From Pseudalkalibacillus decolorationis (GTDB taxonomy: Bacteria; Bacillota; Bacilli; Bacillales; Fictibacillaceae): a stretch of 64,000 bases of DNA. The translations under genes and the position numbers were made by a program. Shown here piece after piece: positions 32,055 to 41,322 of this stretch; within the stretch, counting starts at the first letter, position 1; every line of letters starts with the position of its first letter. The notes beneath the pieces were generated by a model. That model was not told where the DNA came from and did not search any database. It saw only the letters and a list, made by a program, of their open reading frames with translations. Where the stretch lies: the NCBI RefSeq assembly GCF_024609785.1, contig NZ_JANHJQ010000017.1:39173-103172 (forward strand), written 5' to 3'.

Positions 32055-33143
32055 TTAGCTTTTATTCATAGTCGATGCACATGCGAAACTAGCCTCGGCC
32101 TCTTGTATGGCACTTCTAATTCTTTTCAAGCCTGTTTCGAAATGATCAATGGATAACTCTGTTACAGATGATTGGTACTGTTTAGCCGCATGATCATATC
32201 TTGGATCATAATAATGCTGTAAAAGTTGCCGCACAATTTCTTTGTAATCACTTCGCTTAAACGCATCCATCACAATTTCAGCAACCGTTGGCGTTAGTCG
32301 TTTTTGCAGTTTCGAAAGCGCCTCACCAATTTCATCAGTATAAAGCTCTGGTTCATAGACACTACAAATGTAATTTACCCGTTTCTCAAAGGGAAGAGTA
32401 ATGTGGATTCGATGCGCTTGCTCTTTTCCATCTAATATACAATCTGGTAAGAGAACTCGTCCAATTCGCTTACTTTCAGATTCAATAATATAAAATGATG
32501 CCTCTTCAAGTTCTTGGAGACGTTTAAATAATGCCTGATCAAATTGTTTTTGCGACTTACCTTCAATACCAACTTGTCCAAATATCGAACCCCGGTGACC
32601 TGCCATTTGCTCTAGGTTTAAGACAGGATAACCTTCCTCTTGTAAGATCTCTAAGTAATCCGTCTTTCGTGTTCCCGTTAATCCTTCGAGTACAACAAAC
32701 GGTTTTGATTGTTCTTGATAGTGATCGAGTGACGCGACAATCGATTTTCTATAGGAACGTATGCCCCCTTCTAATTGATAACAGGACATTCCCATCATTT
32801 TCATTACAGTTGCGACACTCTTACTTCTCATTCCTCCGCGTGCACAATATATGAGAAAAGGCTTGTCAATTGTATCGTTTAGCTGTTTAAGATTGTTGAA
32901 CATCCATGATAGTTTTGGTGAAACAATCGAAAGGCCAAGCTCTTTGGCCTCTTCCTTACCAATTTGTTTATAGGTTGTGCCAACCTCAGCACGTTCTTCA
33001 TTTGTAAAAAGAGGTACACTATTAGCACCTTCAATATGAAACTCTTCAAACTCGCCGGGCGAACGAACATCAATTAAATGATAGTCGCTAAGTTCGCATG
33101 ATTGGAGCTTGATTACCGGAACCGCATCTTGATCTGTCATCAT
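32055..33143 (-). CDS. mnmH: tRNA 2-selenouridine synthase (MnmH/SelU)
   Basis: A 362-residue enzyme that replaces the sulfur of 2-thiouridine at the tRNA wobble position with selenium, using selenophosphate from SelD through a geranylated intermediate. An N-terminal rhodanese domain carries the essential Cys in FLIYCARGGMRSKS (about residues 94-107). The second domain has a P-loop-like LEGLTGTRKT (about residues 149-158). Length is typical. It lies 11 kb from the other selenium genes, with no shared operon. Its presence shows that SelD here serves at least two pathways. Confidence 0.93.
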   Translation of the reverse strand: MMTDQDAVPVIKLQSCELSDYHLIDVRSPGEFEEFHIEGANSVPLFTNEERAEVGTTYKQIGKEEAKELGLSIVSPKLSWMFNNLKQLNDTIDKPFLIYCARGGMRSKSVATVMKMMGMSCYQLEGGIRSYRKSIVASLDHYQEQSKPFVVLEGLTGTRKTDYLEILQEEGYPVLNLEQMAGHRGSIFGQVGIEGKSQKQFDQALFKRLQELEEASFYIIESESKRIGRVLLPDCILDGKEQAHRIHITLPFEKRVNYICSVYEPELYTDEIGEALSKLQKRLTPTVAEIVMDAFKRSDYKEIVRQLLQHYYDPRYDHAAKQYQSSVTELSIDHFETGLKRIRSAIQEAEASFACASTMNKS

Positions 33144-33442
33144 TTATCATCCTTTAATGATTCCCACATGTTGTCTCTATTGAAATATATTTCGCTTGTC
33201 TGCTAAACATATCTGTTTCTACTTTAGCACTTTTAACACTTGTTTTCACCTTTAATGCGATCTTTCATGGATATGCGCTCCACAAAAACCTGATTATAGA
33301 AAGGATTTTTAAACTTTCTTATGACATTAACAGCGAGAAAAAGACGTAATTCGTTAACAATTACTCGTGTCCGAGATCGTAAATCGTTCGGACTTCATAA
33401 TATAAAAGCCCCCCATATGATACAGAAAGGCTTATGTTCCAC
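33144..33442. other. Intergenic region upstream of mnmH
   Basis: I see no gene here. On the minus strand AAGCC ... GGCTTTTATA near 33402-33434 could be a weak terminator for the gene at 33443-33775. The rest is AT-rich DNA that should hold the mnmH promoter. Confidence 0.4.
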
Positions 33443-33775
33443 TTAATCTTTATGCACTGTAACATTTATATCTCTATTGTCCGCCTGTCTGTTTGAAGAT
33501 CCTGCGTCTACCATCAGAAGGATACCTGTAATAATATGCATTGTCATTCCTAAGAACGGAATCCATGCTAGACAACTCGTTACAATCCCTAAAATACTCC
33601 CAGATTTTCCGACACCTTCCTTGCTACTAATTACTAATGTTGCAATGTGTAGACCTAACATCACTAACAAAGGTAAATACCAAAACCCCATAACAATACC
33701 CGCACCAATTAACGGAATACCGAGTAGGATTTCAAGACCCCCTGACACCCATTTCAAAACTCTTGAAGTACTCAA
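33443..33775 (-). CDS. Small four-helix membrane protein, unknown function
   Basis: About 110 residues with three to four membrane helices separated by short loops (GGLEILLGIPLIGAGIVMGF and LPLLVMLGLHIATLVIS are the first two). The hydrophilic C-terminus ends NRDINVTVHKD. I do not recognise it beyond a general likeness to DUF4064-type small membrane proteins. The TTG at 33775 lies eight bases after AAGGGGGAAG and is the most likely start; an in-frame ATG at 33808 has no ribosome site. Stand-alone gene. Confidence 0.55.
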   Translation of the reverse strand: MSTSRVLKWVSGGLEILLGIPLIGAGIVMGFWYLPLLVMLGLHIATLVISSKEGVGKSGSILGIVTSCLAWIPFLGMTMHIITGILLMVDAGSSNRQADNRDINVTVHKD

Positions 33776-33886
33776 TTCCACTTCCCCCTTTCCTTCCTCT
33801 TTTAGCATATTATGCCATCATCATTTTGATTTCCCTTTTCTTAAATAATGACCTCTTTCAATTTAAAAACTACATCTTAAGTAGTA

Positions 33887-33915
33887 TTTACTTGCCGCTT
33901 TAACTCTTTTATACT
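33887..33915 (+). promoter_or_regulatory. Promoter of a candidate small RNA
   Basis: TTTACT (33887-33892), exactly 17 bases, then TATACT (33910-33915) on the plus strand. No protein-coding start follows; a strong terminator does. Confidence 0.5.
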
Positions 33916-33921
33916 TTAATG

Positions 33922-33998
33922 GACAAACTCATTAAAGGGATACCCCTTTACCCCCATGTATTTTGACAGTGATTATTTAATCACTGTCCTTTTTTTAT
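33922..33998 (+). ncRNA. Candidate C-rich small regulatory RNA (~77 nt)
   Basis: Between the TTTACT-17-TATACT promoter and a strong intrinsic terminator (GACAGTGAT-TATTTA-ATCACTGTC-CTTTTTTT, 33965-33997) lies a short transcript without an open frame. Its 5' part holds GGGATACCCCTTTACCCCC. C-rich unpaired stretches like this pair with Shine-Dalgarno sequences in Bacillus small RNAs such as FsrA and RoxS. The terminator has no plus-strand gene upstream to serve, so a non-coding RNA is the simplest reading. Identity with a known small RNA cannot be decided by eye. Confidence 0.5.
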
Positions 33999-34001
33999 AG
34001 G

Positions 34002-34150
34002 TTAAGAAAGCATAAAATTTGGATGCATAGAGGTACTGTCTAGTTCCAGCGCCCAGCCACTTGGATCACTTCAGTCCCTCTACGGCTACAGCCTCCTCGA
34101 TTGCCTTCCAGTGACCTTCGTGGCTACCCAGGGCGTTTACCCTTTTCTTA
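34002..34150 (+). repeat. Dispersed ~145-bp repeat
   Basis: TAGTTCCAGCGCCCAGCCAC ... CAGGGCGTTTACCCTTTTCTTA, in the same orientation as the copy at 11891-12037. Confidence 0.85.
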
Positions 34151-34250
34151 TGATTAAAATAAATTACTCAACTACTTTATAGAATTAAAAAAATATTTTA
34201 CAGACGGTATGATAGAGGTATTCTTCTAGAACACCTTCTAATTCCACTAG

Positions 34251-34297
34251 AAAAAACCACTTTCCCTGGTTAATCATTCTCCAGAAAAGGTGGTTTA
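34251..34297 (-). terminator. Terminator of the sirA-yneF group
   Basis: Minus strand AAACCACCTTTTCTGG ... CCAGGGAAAGTGGTTTTTTC is a long imperfect stem with a U-rich end, 140 bases past the yneF stop. Apart from this and the repeat, 34151-34434 holds nothing I recognise. Confidence 0.65.
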
Positions 34298-34434
34298 AAT
34301 TAATGAAAAGAAAAATTAAGCATATATTTCAAGTTTTGATGAAGAAAGGTTAATCAATCTCCTGCTTTTTGATCTCTACCTTTCCCAAAAATTAACCTTC
34401 AGATGAAGCGAAACCCCTTGTACCATAAGGCTTC

Positions 34435-34650
34435 CTATTTCATTTGATTTTGCATTGCTTTCATCATTTGGTTAATCTTTTTCTGCGATGGTTTTTGTCC
34501 CATCTGCATCATCATAACTCGCAGCATATTTTCATTAATAGGTGGATTTTTCTTAAGGTAAGACATCATATATTTGCGGGCGATAAAAAAGCCAATCGCA
34601 GCACCGGCGAGCAACGCGATTAAGCCCACAACGAAATACATCCAATCCAT
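34435..34650 (-). CDS. yneF: UPF0154 membrane protein YneF
   Basis: A 71-residue protein with one N-terminal membrane helix (about residues 4-24) followed by a basic, Met/Gln-rich cytoplasmic tail ([20 protein letters not shown]). Sequence and position beside sirA and tkt identify YneF (UPF0154), conserved in Firmicutes but without an assigned function. GGGAGAATT precedes the ATG. Confidence 0.92.
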   Translation of the reverse strand: MDWMYFVVGLIALLAGAAIGFFIARKYMMSYLKKNPPINENMLRVMMMQMGQKPSQKKINQMMKAMQNQMK

Positions 34651-34743
34651 TCTTATAATTCTCCCTTCTCGTTGTCTAGAACTAGTGTACTATAAAATCT
34701 ATTTCAAACTCAATAATATCAACAAAAATTTATATTGCTGTTA

Positions 34744-35184
34744 TTAAATATAGTGCGCCTGTTTCACGGGACTAAGCCAGCCTACACCTTCTTCTTCAAA
34801 ATTAATGGCGAGAAAACTGCTTTCTACCTTTCTCAAATGTTCGAATAACAAGATCTCGGCTTCATAACTTCCTTCAGAAATTAATGATAGGTTTCTGCCG
34901 TTATTCTGCAGCATAGCTTTACTTGTCTTCGAATAAAGGGTTAATTCCTGCCTCGCTCTTTGTAACCTGTATCCTTTTTGTAAGGCATCTATTTTTTTTA
35001 CGTGATAATCGAAAACATAGAAAGGAATCGTTTTTGTTATGTATAGAAGCTGTTTTTTAATCGTTTCCTTTAAATGAGGAGCTGGATCCGATGCTTCTAC
35101 AAAGAAGTGATATAATACTTGCTCACGTCCAAAATAATGAAAAGCTACTTCCTTTTCGATTAAGTAAATATCATGTTTACGCAC
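34744..35184 (-). CDS. sirA: SirA, sporulation inhibitor of replication
   Basis: A 146-residue protein matching SirA (YneE), made at the onset of sporulation under Spo0A control. It binds domain I of DnaA to stop new rounds of replication. The N-terminal RKHDIYLIEKEVAFHYFGRE and the C-terminal FLAINFEEEGVGWLSP are characteristic. The open frame continues 46 codons upstream, but the GTG at 35182-35184, eight bases after AGGGG, gives the family length. It sits between tkt and yneF as in B. subtilis. It is more divergent than its neighbours. Confidence 0.85.
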   Translation of the reverse strand: MRKHDIYLIEKEVAFHYFGREQVLYHFFVEASDPAPHLKETIKKQLLYITKTIPFYVFDYHVKKIDALQKGYRLQRARQELTLYSKTSKAMLQNNGRNLSLISEGSYEAEILLFEHLRKVESSFLAINFEEEGVGWLSPVKQAHYI

Positions 35185-35307
35185 CAACTTCACCCCTAGC
35201 AAATAGAACTTGTCCCAAAAGTATAACGAACTAGGAGTGCAATGGGTGTCAGTCTGTGTAGATGGCTCTGACTTTTTTTGTCGAATACAAAGAAACTTAC
35301 ATGAAAA

Positions 35308-35363
35308 AGGAATCAGCTCCATTAGTATTGTTCTATTTTTGTTAGAGTCTGATTCCTTTTTTG
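35308..35363 (-). terminator. Terminator of tkt
   Basis: Minus strand AAAAAAGGAATCAG ... CTGATTCCTTTTTCATG has 11-12-bp arms with a long loop. It lies just inside the upstream, probably untranslated part of the sirA frame. Confidence 0.7.
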
Positions 35364-35368
35364 GTTTT

Positions 35369-37366
35369 TTATTTATTTAGTAATGCTTTAACTTTTGCTA
35401 CAACATTTTCAACCGTAAAACCATATTCTTTCACAACCGTATCTCCAGGTGCAGATGCCCCAAATCGATCAATAGCAAGAATATCGCCATTATCGCCAAC
35501 GTATTTATGCCATCCATGAGAGGAGCCCATTTCAATCGCAAGACGCTTATTAATCGCCTTTGGAAGTACACTCTCACGGTAATCTTGAGGTTGTTCTTCA
35601 AATCGATCCCACGAAGGCATGCTTACTACTGATACGTGAATCTCTTCTTTTTCGAGCTCAGACTTCGCTTCAACAGCTAAGGATACCTCAGAGCCAGTTG
35701 CGAGCAACATTGCATCTGCAGGACCTTCTTCGACAGGTGAGACAACGTATGCACCTTTACGCACACCTTCTTCACTAGAACCTTCAAGTGTAGGTACACC
35801 TTGTCTAGTAAGAACAAGTGCGGTTGGTTTTGTTTCACTTTCCAGGGCAATTTTCCATGCTGCAACTGCTTCAGTTCCATCTGCAGGACGGATGATACCG
35901 AGGTTATGCATTGCTCGTAGTGAAGATAGCTGTTCTACTGGTTCATGAGTCGGTCCGTCTTCCCCTACTGCGATTGAGTCATGAGTTAATACATATGTGA
36001 CAGGCATTCCCATTAATGCGGATAATCTCATTGCTGGACGAAGGTAATCGGAAAAGACGAAGAATGTCCCTCCGAATACTTTTAAACCACCATGTAAAGC
36101 CATTCCGTTCAATGCTGCTGCCATAGCAAACTCACGAACACCAAACCAGATGTTTCGTCCACTGTAATCATTACGGGAGAAAGTTCCCTTGTCTTTCATC
36201 ATCGTCTTATTGGAACCGGCAAGGTCTGCTGAACCACCAAAAAATTGTGGAACACGATTAGCAATTGCATTTAATGCTTCCCCAGATGATGCACGAGTAG
36301 CAAGCTTGTCCTCACCTGCTTTATAAGTAGGCAGCTCCTTGTCCCATCCTTCTGGAAGTTCACCTTGCATTGCTGTTTGTAGCTGTTGAGCAAGTTCAGG
36401 ATATTTGTTTTGATACGTGTCAAATAGTTCGTTCCATTGTTGCTCTTTGTTAGCACCTGCTTCTCTCAGTTCATTAAAGTGATCACGTACTTCTGCAGGA
36501 ACATGAAAATCTTCTTCAAAGGTCCACTTATAAGACTCTTTTGTCATTTTGACTTCATCTAATCCAAGTGGTGACCCGTGAGATGCGGACTTACCTGATT
36601 TGTTTGGAGAACCATGACCAATAACGGTTTTCACTTCAATTAACGTAGGTTGTTCGGTATTGGCTTTTGCCTGGGCAATCGCTTTATCGAGTGTATCAAT
36701 ATCGGTACCCTCTTCAACAAAAATGACTTCCCAACCATAGGCTTTAAAACGGTCCTCAACACTTTCAGAAAATGACATATGGAGTTCTCCATCAAGAGAA
36801 ATGTCGTTAGAATCGTAAAGCACTACTAAACGACCAAGACGTAAGTGCCCTGCTAAAGACGCGGCTTCAGCTGACACCCCTTCCATTAAATCTCCATCTC
36901 CGCAAATACTAAACGTATAGTGGTCGATTACATCTAGTTCTTCTCGGTTATATGTAGCTGCAAGGTGTCGTTCCGCCATTGCCATACCAACAGACATTGC
37001 AATTCCTTGCCCAAGTGGTCCGGTCGTTGCCTCTACACCAGAAGTATGCCCATACTCTGGGTGTCCTGGGGTCTTACTTCCCCACTGTCTAAAGCTTTTC
37101 AAATCATCCATTGATACATCATAACCATATAGATGCAATAAGCTATATAAAAGCATCGAACCGTGACCTGCTGACAGTACGAAACGATCTCGATTAAACC
37201 ATTCCGGGTTCGATGGATTATGGTTCATATGTTTGCTCCATAAAGTATAAGCCATTGGAGCAGCTCCCATAGGCATGCCAGGGTGCCCTGAATTTGCTTT
37301 TTCAACACTATCGATGGATAACGTACGAATCGTGTTGATCGATAATTGCTCGATTGAAGTTGACAC
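35369..37366 (-). CDS. tkt: Transketolase
   Basis: A 665-residue thiamine diphosphate enzyme of the non-oxidative pentose phosphate pathway that transfers two-carbon units between sugar phosphates. The N-terminal domain has [20 protein letters not shown] (about residues 24-43) and the ThDP motif [18 protein letters not shown] (about residues 155-172). The central domain has the catalytic Glu in [20 protein letters not shown], and [19 protein letters not shown] follows. The length is normal. The frame opens at 37390, but the GTG at 37364-37366, nine bases after AAGG, gives an N-terminus like the B. subtilis enzyme; the ATG at 37375 directly abuts the ribosome site. Confidence 0.97.
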   Translation of the reverse strand: MSTSIEQLSINTIRTLSIDSVEKANSGHPGMPMGAAPMAYTLWSKHMNHNPSNPEWFNRDRFVLSAGHGSMLLYSLLHLYGYDVSMDDLKSFRQWGSKTPGHPEYGHTSGVEATTGPLGQGIAMSVGMAMAERHLAATYNREELDVIDHYTFSICGDGDLMEGVSAEAASLAGHLRLGRLVVLYDSNDISLDGELHMSFSESVEDRFKAYGWEVIFVEEGTDIDTLDKAIAQAKANTEQPTLIEVKTVIGHGSPNKSGKSASHGSPLGLDEVKMTKESYKWTFEEDFHVPAEVRDHFNELREAGANKEQQWNELFDTYQNKYPELAQQLQTAMQGELPEGWDKELPTYKAGEDKLATRASSGEALNAIANRVPQFFGGSADLAGSNKTMMKDKGTFSRNDYSGRNIWFGVREFAMAAALNGMALHGGLKVFGGTFFVFSDYLRPAMRLSALMGMPVTYVLTHDSIAVGEDGPTHEPVEQLSSLRAMHNLGIIRPADGTEAVAAWKIALESETKPTALVLTRQGVPTLEGSSEEGVRKGAYVVSPVEEGPADAMLLATGSEVSLAVEAKSELEKEEIHVSVVSMPSWDRFEEQPQDYRESVLPKAINKRLAIEMGSSHGWHKYVGDNGDILAIDRFGASAPGDTVVKEYGFTVENVVAKVKALLNK

Positions 37367-37494
37367 GCGGTTCATCCTTTCCTTGTTCACTTTATTCTTT
37401 CATTCCTATCCCATGATATACTTTTCGGTTAATTTTCACAAGACCGGCGTAGTGTTTGAATTTACATTATATTTGACTGTGTAAATACATAAAA

Positions 37495-37556
37495 GAGTCA
37501 GATACCTCTGAAATAACATTTAGAATTAATGTTATTTCATCAGAGGTGTCTGACTC
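37495..37556. terminator. Long inverted repeat between tkt and a HesB-like gene
   Basis: GAGTCAGAYACCTCTG and AAATAACATT recur on the opposite arm, giving 26 paired bases, one mismatch and a 3-base bulge around the loop TAGAATT. It probably ends transcripts of the HesB-like gene, though the U tract is only four long. Confidence 0.6.
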
Positions 37557-37611
37557 CATAGTTGAGCTATTGTAGTAAGACATGACTTTTGTCAAGCTTA
37601 CTTCTTTACAC

Positions 37612-37890
37612 TTAGGCAATACTTGGTAGATCTATTGAAAAGTTTTCGCCAGAATCATCGCAATCCATCTTCATCTGATCAACAAACCATACTTCATGTG
37701 GCTTAACAAAAAAGCGGATCCCTTCGATTTCCTGAACATAATCCCCGTCTTGAGGTAATCCTTTCTCTACTCCAAGACAAAAGCCAATACCAGTTCCTGC
37801 GTATCTTACGAATAATTGCAGTCCGTCACCTGCTTGTAAGTCTAGCTCTTCCTTGTAAAGCTGAACAGCTGGATTTGAAATCGAGAACAT
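37612..37890 (-). CDS. HesB/IscA-like fold protein, second YneR-type paralogue
   Basis: About 92 residues of the HesB/IscA-like fold, related in layout to YneR (2848-3141). It opens FSISNPAVQLYKEELDLQAG, has the core LFVRYAGTGIGFCLGVE and closes with a region equivalent to WYFNGYDL. The single Cys falls a few residues from the YneR cysteine, so it is unlikely to be a standard Fe-S carrier. No UGA is present, so it is not a HesB-type selenoprotein. The ATG at 37890 follows AAGGGGTG by nine bases. Function unknown. Confidence 0.78.
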   Translation of the reverse strand: MFSISNPAVQLYKEELDLQAGDGLQLFVRYAGTGIGFCLGVEKGLPQDGDYVQEIEGIRFFVKPHEVWFVDQMKMDCDDSGENFSIDLPSIA

Positions 37891-37960
37891 CAGTATATCC
37901 ACCCCTTATGAGTTGTTATATAACAGTATATCAAAAAAATCGCCTGATGCAATACAAAAA

Positions 37961-38000
37961 CAAGCCCAATTTGATAAAATTATCAAATTGGGCTCTCAAG
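37961..38000 (-). terminator. Terminator of ynzC
   Basis: AGCCCAATTTGATAA and TTATCAAATTGGGCT form a perfect 15-bp stem, then TGTTTTTGT on the minus strand, immediately after the ynzC stop. Confidence 0.93.
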
Positions 38001-38003
38001 TAA

Positions 38004-38231
38004 TTAATGATTACGTTTTTGTTCGTTTTTAAGTTTTTCAGGTGTAACATCATTACCTTCAGGATCAACAACTTTGATGGTACGTAGTTGATTTTTAAAA
38101 TCTCCCCTGAACGCCTTAAGGTATTCCTTGCGTAGCTTCTGTTGTTCTTCTTTTTCTTTCGGATCCAGTCCATCCGATTTAGATTTCCGTGCAAGTTCAT
38201 TTATTCGATCTATTTTATGTTGAGGTAGCAT
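38004..38231 (-). CDS. ynzC: DUF896 protein YnzC (SOS-linked operon)
   Basis: A 75-residue, highly charged helical protein of the DUF896/UPF0291 family, starting MLPQHKIDRINELARKSKSD. It matches YnzC, the third gene of the SOS-induced yneA-yneB-ynzC unit in B. subtilis. A helical-hairpin fold is known for the family; the function is not. AAGGAGTTTAAAA precedes the ATG. Confidence 0.92.
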   Translation of the reverse strand: MLPQHKIDRINELARKSKSDGLDPKEKEEQQKLRKEYLKAFRGDFKNQLRTIKVVDPEGNDVTPEKLKNEQKRNH

Positions 38232-38290
38232 TTTTAAACTCCTTCTTTAATTGTTGTTTCTATATTGAACACACACATATAGTAACTTAT

Positions 38291-38977
<687 letters not shown>

Positions 38978-39292
38978 TTAATTTGAAGCGATTTGTACCA
39001 TTTTTGTTTCAGTAGAAACGGGAATGACAACCGTCTCACCTGGTTGAAGTTGTTCTGCATGTAGTTCATTTTCCTGTTCGACCCATTGAATGAATTCATC
39101 TGGAGACAACTTATGCCCGCCTTGGAACTTTTCAGACAGTTCCCATAGAGTGTCCCCTTGCTCAATTGTAATATTAACGTATGATTGATCTGCTTTTGCT
39201 TGGTTTGATATGAAAGTGTATGATCCCATTATTAACATAATGGTTACAAATACGATAACAAAAGACCAACCGCTCTGTCCCTGTTTTTTCAT
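38978..39292 (-). CDS. yneA: YneA, SOS-induced cell division suppressor
   Basis: A 104-residue membrane-anchored protein that halts division during the SOS response. One N-terminal helix (about residues 9-30) is followed by a LysM peptidoglycan-binding domain ([20 protein letters not shown]). I placed the start at the ATG 39290-39292 because GGGGGG is seven bases upstream. It is divergent from lexA, and three LexA boxes lie between the genes. It heads the yneA-yneB-ynzC unit. Confidence 0.93.
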   Translation of the reverse strand: MKKQGQSGWSFVIVFVTIMLIMGSYTFISNQAKADQSYVNITIEQGDTLWELSEKFQGGHKLSPDEFIQWVEQENELHAEQLQPGETVVIPVSTETKMVQIASN

Positions 39293-39309
39293 TATAAATC
39301 CCCCCGACA

Positions 39310-39390
39310 CGAATGTTTGTTCTTATATGATAATTTTAGTTTATTAGGAACATCTGTTCTTGTCAACAGTTTTTTTCGAACTTATGTTTG
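39310..39390. promoter_or_regulatory. Three LexA (SOS) boxes between yneA and lexA
   Basis: CGAATGTTTGTTCT (39310-39323), GGAACATCTGTTCT (39347-39360) and CGAACTTATGTTTG (39377-39390) follow the Bacillus consensus CGAACN4GTTYG. The third is perfect. They allow LexA to repress both divergent promoters. Confidence 0.9.
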
Positions 39391-39451
39391 TATATTTGTC
39401 CAACAAATGGTATACTTGGTGAAACAATCGAGGAGAATTGAGGTGGACAGA

Positions 39452-40069
39452 GTGAAATTATCACGGCGACAAGAGGACATTCTAAATTACATAAAACACG
39501 AGGTTCAACGCAAGGGGTATCCCCCGTCTGTCCGAGAAATTGGGGAAGCAGTAGGATTAGCTTCAAGCTCAACTGTTCACGGACACCTATCAAGACTTGA
39601 GAAAAAAGGGCTTATTCGCAGAGACCCTACGAAGCCTCGAGCAATCGAAGTCATTTCTGATGATTTGGCATCAAGCATTCCAAAAAGTGATTCAGTTAGT
39701 ATTCCGGTAATCGGTAAAGTTACCGCTGGACAACCTATTACAGCAATTGAAAATGTTGAAGAATATTTCCCTCTTCCTGACCGGGTAGTTGGGGATGAAA
39801 ATGTATTCGCGCTGGTTGTCCAAGGTGATAGTATGATTGAAGCAGGCATTTATGATGGAGATATGGTCATCGTGCGGCAACAGCAAACGGCAGTTAATGG
39901 TGAGATTGTTGTTGCAATGACAGAAGAAGATGAAGCAACGGTAAAACGATTCTTTAAAGAAAAAGACTATATTCGATTGCAACCAGAAAATTCATCACTT
40001 GAACCAATCATATTAAAAAACGTAACAATCCTAGGAAAAGTCATTGGCGTCTATCGAATGTTTCATTAA
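39452..40069 (+). CDS. lexA: LexA, SOS repressor
   Basis: A 205-residue repressor. The winged helix has [20 protein letters not shown] (about residues 24-43). The self-cleavage site is the Ala-Gly bond in [10 protein letters not shown]. The catalytic Ser is in [13 protein letters not shown] (Ser127 by this start), with the Lys in ATVKRFF. I chose the GTG at 39452, six bases after GAGGTG, because it gives the 205 residues and N-terminus (MKLSRRQ) of B. subtilis LexA; a GTG three codons earlier is possible. The longer open frame upstream contains the LexA boxes and is not coding. Confidence 0.97.
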   Translation: MKLSRRQEDILNYIKHEVQRKGYPPSVREIGEAVGLASSSTVHGHLSRLEKKGLIRRDPTKPRAIEVISDDLASSIPKSDSVSIPVIGKVTAGQPITAIENVEEYFPLPDRVVGDENVFALVVQGDSMIEAGIYDGDMVIVRQQQTAVNGEIVVAMTEEDEATVKRFFKEKDYIRLQPENSSLEPIILKNVTILGKVIGVYRMFH

Positions 40070-40107
40070 AAAAGCAGCGATGCAATTTTGCATCGCTGCT
40101 TTTTTGT
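40070..40107 (+). terminator. Terminator of lexA
   Basis: AAAAAAGCAGCGATGCA-atttt-TGCATCGCTGCTTTTTT, a perfect stem with a U tract, begins at the stop codon. Confidence 0.95.
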
Positions 40108-40533
40108 ATATCCATTTTTTCAAAATTGTGAAGCCTAAAAATTTCTCCTGCTTGGTCCAACCATTTGATTAAAAGATTAAGAATTTGGCTTTCCTGAATA
40201 CTATTCTATGTTAGTATCTCTACGATTATCATCTTTCCTTCTAAGATCCAATGGGCCAAGAAGTCTATCAAATTATATACCATATTACTATGTTGCATTA
40301 CAAAGAAATCAGTTTTTGCATAATGATAAGCTGATAAGAAAAGCGAAAGCGCCCGTAGACATCGAATCTATGTAGCAAATTTTTATAATTTCTTAACGTG
40401 CAGAATAAAAAGCCCACCTCAAAAAAGAGATAGACTATGAATCTTATTGATTTGGCTCAATTGTTCTTTTATTTCCAAGTAACTGGTCACTCTAAGAATC
40501 AAGTCTCTCATAAGCATAATTTCATAAGAGTGC
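40108..40533. other. Junction of backbone and aromatic island
   Basis: About 425 bases without a gene. They contain the short repeat derivative at 40333-40402 and otherwise AT-rich sequence with no feature I can support. This marks the lexA-side edge of the aromatic island. Confidence 0.5.
40333..40402 (-). repeat. Internally deleted copy of the ~145-bp repeat
   Basis: GATAAGAAAAGCGAAAGCGC joins directly to ATCTATGTAGCAAATTTTTA and TTTCTTAACGTGC. The two ends of the repeat are present without the middle 80 bases. Confidence 0.75.
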
Positions 40534-41322
40534 CTATTTAGGAAGACGATAACCAGAAAAAGCAGAAAGTTGGTTTGCGGTCTTGCAAAGAGCTGGTAAA
40601 ACAACCTCTTCACTAAATTTATCATCAAGTGTAGTAACAGGAGCAACTACATTGACTGAAGCAATGACGGATCCCTTATTGTTAAAAATAGGAGCTGCAA
40701 TTGAACGAATCCCACTTTCAAACTCCTCATTACTTATCGAATACTCTTTTTGCCTGATGCTATTTAATTCCTGCTTAAGCTCCATAATCTGCGTTTTTGT
40801 TTGTTCAGTAAATGGTTGTAGTTCAGTACCAAATAATATTTTCTTTAAATTTTCCTTTGATTGATAAGCCAGTAATATTTTCCCCATAGCAGTTGCATGG
40901 GCAGGTAGCCTTGAACCGATTGTAACGTTAATCGTAGTTACCCCTTTTCCTGGTATTCTGGCAATATACGCTACTTCTCTGCCATCTAAAATCCCAATGT
41001 GAACTGAAGCACCAGTTTGATCTCTCAGCTCTTCTAAATAGGGTCTCGCAATCTCAGGAAGTTGCATCGTATTTAAATAAGTAAATCCTAATTCTAATAC
41101 TTTCGGGGATAACTCATACCGTTTTGTACTTTCATCTTGGCGCAAGTACCCCATCGTTTGGAGTGTATATAATAATCGAAACGGGGTAGTCCTGCTTACG
41201 CCCAAATTGTTTGCGATTTCAACTAACGAAAGTGTTGGCTTGTCCTCGTTAAACATTTTTAATATCTCCAAACCCCTCACTAGAGAATTTGAAAGATATC
41301 GATCTTTCTCTTCGTTTGACAC
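40534..41322 (-). CDS. IclR-family regulator of the aromatic island
   Basis: A 262-residue regulator. The N-terminal winged helix has SLVEIANNLGVSRTTPFRLL (about residues 32-51). The C-terminal IclR effector domain contains GSRLPAHATAMGKILLAY (about residues 138-155) and the ligand-pocket region EEFESGIRSIAAPI. IclR proteins commonly control aromatic degradation genes and respond to a pathway substrate. The GTG start directly abuts the hydrolase stop (TAAGTG), with AAGGAG inside the hydrolase gene, so both come from one transcript. A shared GTTTYATATAYAAAAC dyad at both outward promoters is its likely operator. Confidence 0.92.
   Translation of the reverse strand: MSNEEKDRYLSNSLVRGLEILKMFNEDKPTLSLVEIANNLGVSRTTPFRLLYTLQTMGYLRQDESTKRYELSPKVLELGFTYLNTMQLPEIARPYLEELRDQTGASVHIGILDGREVAYIARIPGKGVTTINVTIGSRLPAHATAMGKILLAYQSKENLKKILFGTELQPFTEQTKTQIMELKQELNSIRQKEYSISNEEFESGIRSIAAPIFNNKGSVIASVNVVAPVTTLDDKFSEEVVLPALCKTANQLSAFSGYRLPK

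Noticed and set aside
37612..37890. HesB-like protein as a further selenoprotein
   Set aside because: The key region has an ordinary Cys and no in-frame UGA; no SECIS-like hairpin was found.
39317..39451. N-terminal extension of lexA
   Set aside because: The extra codons lie over the LexA boxes and promoter; the GTG at 39452 gives the family length and N-terminus.
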